A DNA stretch of 64,000 nucleotides from Solimicrobium sp040544425 (GTDB taxonomy: Bacteria; Pseudomonadota; Gammaproteobacteria; Burkholderiales; Burkholderiaceae_D), in contig JBEONO010000004.1 in NCBI GenBank assembly GCA_040544425.1, positions 186,001 to 250,000 of the forward strand, given 5' to 3'. Positions 61,128 to 64,000 of the stretch are shown here, one piece after another. Within the stretch, counting starts at the first letter, position 1; every line of letters begins with the position of its first letter. A model generated the notes under the pieces. The model was given only the letters and a program-made list of their open reading frames with translations. It was not told where the DNA came from and ran no database searches. The position numbers were made by a program, and so were the translations under genes.

Positions 61128-63970
61128 TTACCGATCAGATTGTCTATCGTTTCAGGCCGGTGCAATAAAAATCCCTGTACATAATCGACGCCCATCTCGC
61201 GCAACAGCGCCATGACCTCCTGGTTTTCAACAAATTCCGCGACCGTCTTGACGCCGACCACTTTTGCGACATCGGTAAAACAGCGCACGGTCGCTTCATC
61301 CAGTGACCCGGTGGTCAAATTGCGTACAAATTGCCCGTCGATCTTCAGGTAATCGACCTGCAATGATTTCAGGTAGCCGAATGAGGAAGCACCGGCTCCA
61401 AAATCATCCAGGGCAACCTGCATGCCGGCGGCGTGAATCTGTTCAATGAACAGCGAGGCATCTGACAAATTGGTGATGACCGCGGTTTCCGTAATCTCGA
61501 TACAAACCTTATGACATATTTCAGGTCCGGCGGCGTGCAGCAGGTCCAGGGCCCAGCGGTGAAAGGCGCGATCACCGATCGATTGACCGGAAAGGTTTAT
61601 GCTGATCAAGCTCAGCACGTCCAGTGACGGCAGGTTTTGCATCCATTCGATCGTGTTCCTTAACACCCAGCGATCGATCCGGTTTGCCAGGTGAAATCGC
61701 TCCGCGGCTGGAAAGAAGGCGCCTGGCGCAATCAGGCTGCCATCTTTTTCTATCATCCTGACCAGAATTTCTGCGTGAATTCCGTCAGCCTCATATTTCA
61801 TGGGGGTGATGCGTTGCGCGTGCAAGACGAACAGGTCTTCATCGAGCGCCTGTCCGATCCGGTCGGTCCATTGCATTTCACCGTGACGTGTGCGCATCGC
61901 CAGATCGGAATCGAACCACGCATGGACCCGGTTGCGACCCGCTTCCTTGGCGGCGTAGCAGGAGGTGTCGGCTGCCTGCATGATTGCTTCGGTTGTTGCC
62001 CAGCGTTTGTCAACCGGCACCAGGCCGATGCTGGTGCCGATCCTGAATCGCCGGCCTTCGTGTACGAAGCGGAAATCATCCATGCGTTCGCAAATCTGCT
62101 GCGCAACCCGTTGTCCGGGGACTGGCGTGCAGTGCTCCAGTATGATGGCGAATTCGTCACCACCGAGACGTGCCAGAGTGTCCCGGTCACGAATTGAGGC
62201 GGTGAGCAGTTTTGACACCTGCTGCAACAGCTCGTCACCAACGGCGTGGCCACAGGAATCGTTGACCAGTTTGAACTGATCGAGGTCAATGTAGAGCAGG
62301 TAATGTTCGCTGCCCTCTTCGTGGGCTTTGCGCAGCACCCGGCGCAGGCGGGTTTCGAATTCCGCCCGATTCACCAGCCCGGTCAGATTGTCATGGGTTG
62401 CGCGATAGCTCATTTCACCGGACAGTCGCCGTTGTTCTGTCACGTCATGGAAAACCAGCACCACGCCGAGCAATTCGTGCTTTTCATTGCGTATCGGCGC
62501 AGCGGAGTCTTCGATCCCGTATTCTTCCCCGTTCCGTGAAATCAGCACGGTATGGTTAGCCAGGCCGACGATTTTTCCCTGCTCAAGACAGACCATCGCC
62601 GGGTTTTCGGTGGGCTTTCTGGTCTCCTCGTTGACAATGTGAAATACCTGTCCGAGCGGCCGTCCAATCGCCTCTGTGGTCAGCCATCCGGTCATTCTCT
62701 CCGCCACCGGATTTAACCAGGCTACATTGCATGAGGCATCGGTGGTAATTACCGCATCGCCAATTGATCGCAGGGTGACGGCCAGAAGTTCCTGCTGCTC
62801 GGCCAGTTTTTCAGTCAGGGCTTTGGATGCAGTGATATCCCAGCATGCGCCAACCAGCGTAGCCGGATGACCTTTCACGTCTCCAGTGGCTTTCGCGGTG
62901 GCTTTGAGATGATGGACACTGCCGTCGTTCCACTGGATACGGAACTCGGAATCAAATGGGCTTGAGCCACTGGCTGCCAATTGCAACTCCTCGCCAACCC
63001 GGATCCTGTCGCCATCGTGAACGCGTGGCAGCCACGCATCGATGGCTTCAAGGTGTTCCGGTTTGCTCAATCCAAACAGCCGATACACGATTGCATCGCA
63101 CTCCAGCAAGCCGGTCACCAAATCCCACTCCCAAATGCCGATCTCGCCGCTTTCCGTTGCAATCGTCAGACGCTCTTTCAGTTTTTCCAATTCAAGCTGC
63201 CGGTTAATGCGCGGCGTAACATCTTCGTGCGTTCCATACATCCATTCCGGTTTCCCGTCCTGTGTCCATGTCAGGACCCGACCGCGCGCCAATATCCACA
63301 CCAGATCACCGTTTTTGTGACGCATGCGCATTTCGTACTCATAGGGCACGGTGATATCGGCGCAGTGCTGCTCCAGCAGCTGCCTGGCATTGTTCAAATC
63401 GTCTGGATGGGTGTGATCGAGCCATGTCTGCACTGAAACTGGCTGTAGTTCCGACACGGTATAGCCTATGATCTCTGCCCACCGTTCGTTAAAAATGACT
63501 TCGCCAGTCTGAATATTCCATTCCCAGGTGCCCGAATGCGTGCTGCTGACAATATGGGCAAGTCGCTGGCGTTTCATCTCCAATTTTTTTTCGGCGGCAA
63601 GGCGATCTGTAACGTCCTCCATCACGGCCAGACTTTGGGAGATTGTCTGGTTGCCGCTGGTGTCCGGTATGCTGGAGAACAGAACATTAAAAATGGCACC
63701 ATCTTTGGCCCAAAGTTCGAGCGGGATAGCGCTGCAACCATCCTGTTGAGTCATTTTCAGCGCCAGAACTGACTTGAAGCTTTGTTGCGATTGCGGAGTC
63801 ATCAAGGCAGAAAAAAGATGGCCAACGACCTGATCATGTCGGTAGCCAAGTTTTGACAGCAACAGGTCGCTGGCCGTCAAGACCCGTCCGGTTTTGTCGA
63901 TCGACAGCATCAACGCGGGGGTAGACTGATAGAGTTTGCGCAAGTGTTCTTCGCTGTCGAGCAGGCTCAT
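61094..63970 (-). CDS. Four-PAS GGDEF-EAL c-di-GMP signalling protein
   Basis: 958 aa from ATG 63970, but the frame stays open to the window edge, so the start may lie further upstream. PAS/PAC modules lie at about 8-125, 140-260, 265-390 and 395-515. The GGDEF domain has RLGGDEFAIIL and an I-site RDRD five residues earlier. The EAL domain keeps the catalytic set: AEILVR (the EAL position reads EIL), INLSGQ, EITETA, DDFGAG, YLKIDGQFV and VAEFVEN. It could both make and break c-di-GMP. No membrane helices. The last residues (LDLITDALTL) come from the antisense strand of the duplicated DUF6445 fragment. Confidence 0.93.
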   Translation of the reverse strand: MSLLDSEEHLRKLYQSTPALMLSIDKTGRVLTASDLLLSKLGYRHDQVVGHLFSALMTPQSQQSFKSVLALKMTQQDGCSAIPLELWAKDGAIFNVLFSSIPDTSGNQTISQSLAVMEDVTDRLAAEKKLEMKRQRLAHIVSSTHSGTWEWNIQTGEVIFNERWAEIIGYTVSELQPVSVQTWLDHTHPDDLNNARQLLEQHCADITVPYEYEMRMRHKNGDLVWILARGRVLTWTQDGKPEWMYGTHEDVTPRINRQLELEKLKERLTIATESGEIGIWEWDLVTGLLECDAIVYRLFGLSKPEHLEAIDAWLPRVHDGDRIRVGEELQLAASGSSPFDSEFRIQWNDGSVHHLKATAKATGDVKGHPATLVGACWDITASKALTEKLAEQQELLAVTLRSIGDAVITTDASCNVAWLNPVAERMTGWLTTEAIGRPLGQVFHIVNEETRKPTENPAMVCLEQGKIVGLANHTVLISRNGEEYGIEDSAAPIRNEKHELLGVVLVFHDVTEQRRLSGEMSYRATHDNLTGLVNRAEFETRLRRVLRKAHEEGSEHYLLYIDLDQFKLVNDSCGHAVGDELLQQVSKLLTASIRDRDTLARLGGDEFAIILEHCTPVPGQRVAQQICERMDDFRFVHEGRRFRIGTSIGLVPVDKRWATTEAIMQAADTSCYAAKEAGRNRVHAWFDSDLAMRTRHGEMQWTDRIGQALDEDLFVLHAQRITPMKYEADGIHAEILVRMIEKDGSLIAPGAFFPAAERFHLANRIDRWVLRNTIEWMQNLPSLDVLSLISINLSGQSIGDRAFHRWALDLLHAAGPEICHKVCIEITETAVITNLSDASLFIEQIHAAGMQVALDDFGAGASSFGYLKSLQVDYLKIDGQFVRNLTTGSLDEATVRCFTDVAKVVGVKTVAEFVENQEVMALLREMGVDYVQGFLLHRPETIDNLIGNLDLITDALTL

Positions 63971-64000
63971 CGTCAGATTCCGGTGGCCACGGACGGCACG

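Noticed and set aside
60977..61168. 63-codon plus-strand frame resembling the DUF6445-like gene as a separate gene
   Set aside because: Only a ~100-bp part is homologous, the metal-binding residues are lost, and it overlaps the GGDEF-EAL 3' end; treated as a duplicated fragment.

Overview
The window looks like a chromosomal segment of a betaproteobacterium, most likely Burkholderiales close to Oxalobacteraceae (Undibacterium, Duganella or Massilia-like). This is inferred from the mid-50s GC content (estimated by eye), many paralogous LysR regulators, a chemoreceptor and c-di-GMP proteins, a Caulobacter/Xanthomonas-style TonB-dependent receptor with tryptophan-halogenase-like neighbours, and multi-copy palindromic repeats. 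No rRNA, tRNA, CRISPR array, phage or insertion-sequence transposase gene was recognised.

Region 1 (1-18 kb) is accessory. It holds a 5'-truncated winged-helix Fic protein with an altered Fic loop, a Stealth-type sugar-phosphate transferase, and a divergent TetR/SDR pair with repeated operator-like sites around a good promoter. An NTF2-like protein and an arsenic operon arsR-aqpS-arsC-arsH (the Sinorhizobium-type gene order) follow. Then come a hybrid histidine kinase, a GAF-GGDEF diguanylate cyclase, a small membrane protein overlapping an AhpD-like gene, an orphan bufferin-like secreted Cys-rich peptide, a YghU-type glutathione transferase, an SDR, a chemoreceptor, an epoxide hydrolase and a DMT transporter.

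Region 2 (18-24 kb) is dominated by LysR regulators. Two close LysR paralogues flank a three-gene minus-strand redox unit (Old Yellow Enzyme, peroxiredoxin-like, AhpD-like). They share a conserved upstream block.

Region 3 (24-59 kb) is a large plant-cell-wall sugar locus for xylose and xyloglucan-type oligosaccharides. Almost all genes from 52.2 kb down to 23.9 kb lie on the minus strand: GH3, galM, xylFGH and a CE20-like acetylesterase, then a palindromic element, a TonB-dependent receptor, two flavin-dependent halogenase-like proteins with a SapC protein and a JmjC/cupin-like protein, the ROK repressor xylR, xylB, xylA, a PA14-containing GH31 alpha-xylosidase, an esterase and a Gfo/Idh/MocA dehydrogenase. 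A plus-strand arm carries an MFS transporter, GH1 and GH3. The xylB and receptor promoters share an almost identical operator overlapping a TTGACT-17-TATTCT promoter, which points to a common XylR regulon. The likely flow is: TonB import, periplasmic trimming by GH31, GH3 and esterases, xylose uptake by XylFGH, then XylA and XylB to xylulose-5-phosphate.

Two ~730-760 bp elements (41.9 and 55.6 kb) flank the xylFGH/GH3/GH1 block. Each is a long inverted repeat of nested hairpins ending in tandem arrays rich in (R)GCAAC. Their stem sequences differ between copies while pairing is kept. A family of REP/BIME-like repeats, including a 105-bp segment present twice without change, is scattered through the same region.

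Region 4 (58.8-64 kb) has a CPA2-type antiporter, a DUF6445-like protein and a four-PAS GGDEF-EAL protein. The 3' end of the last runs into a degenerate duplicate of part of the DUF6445-like gene.
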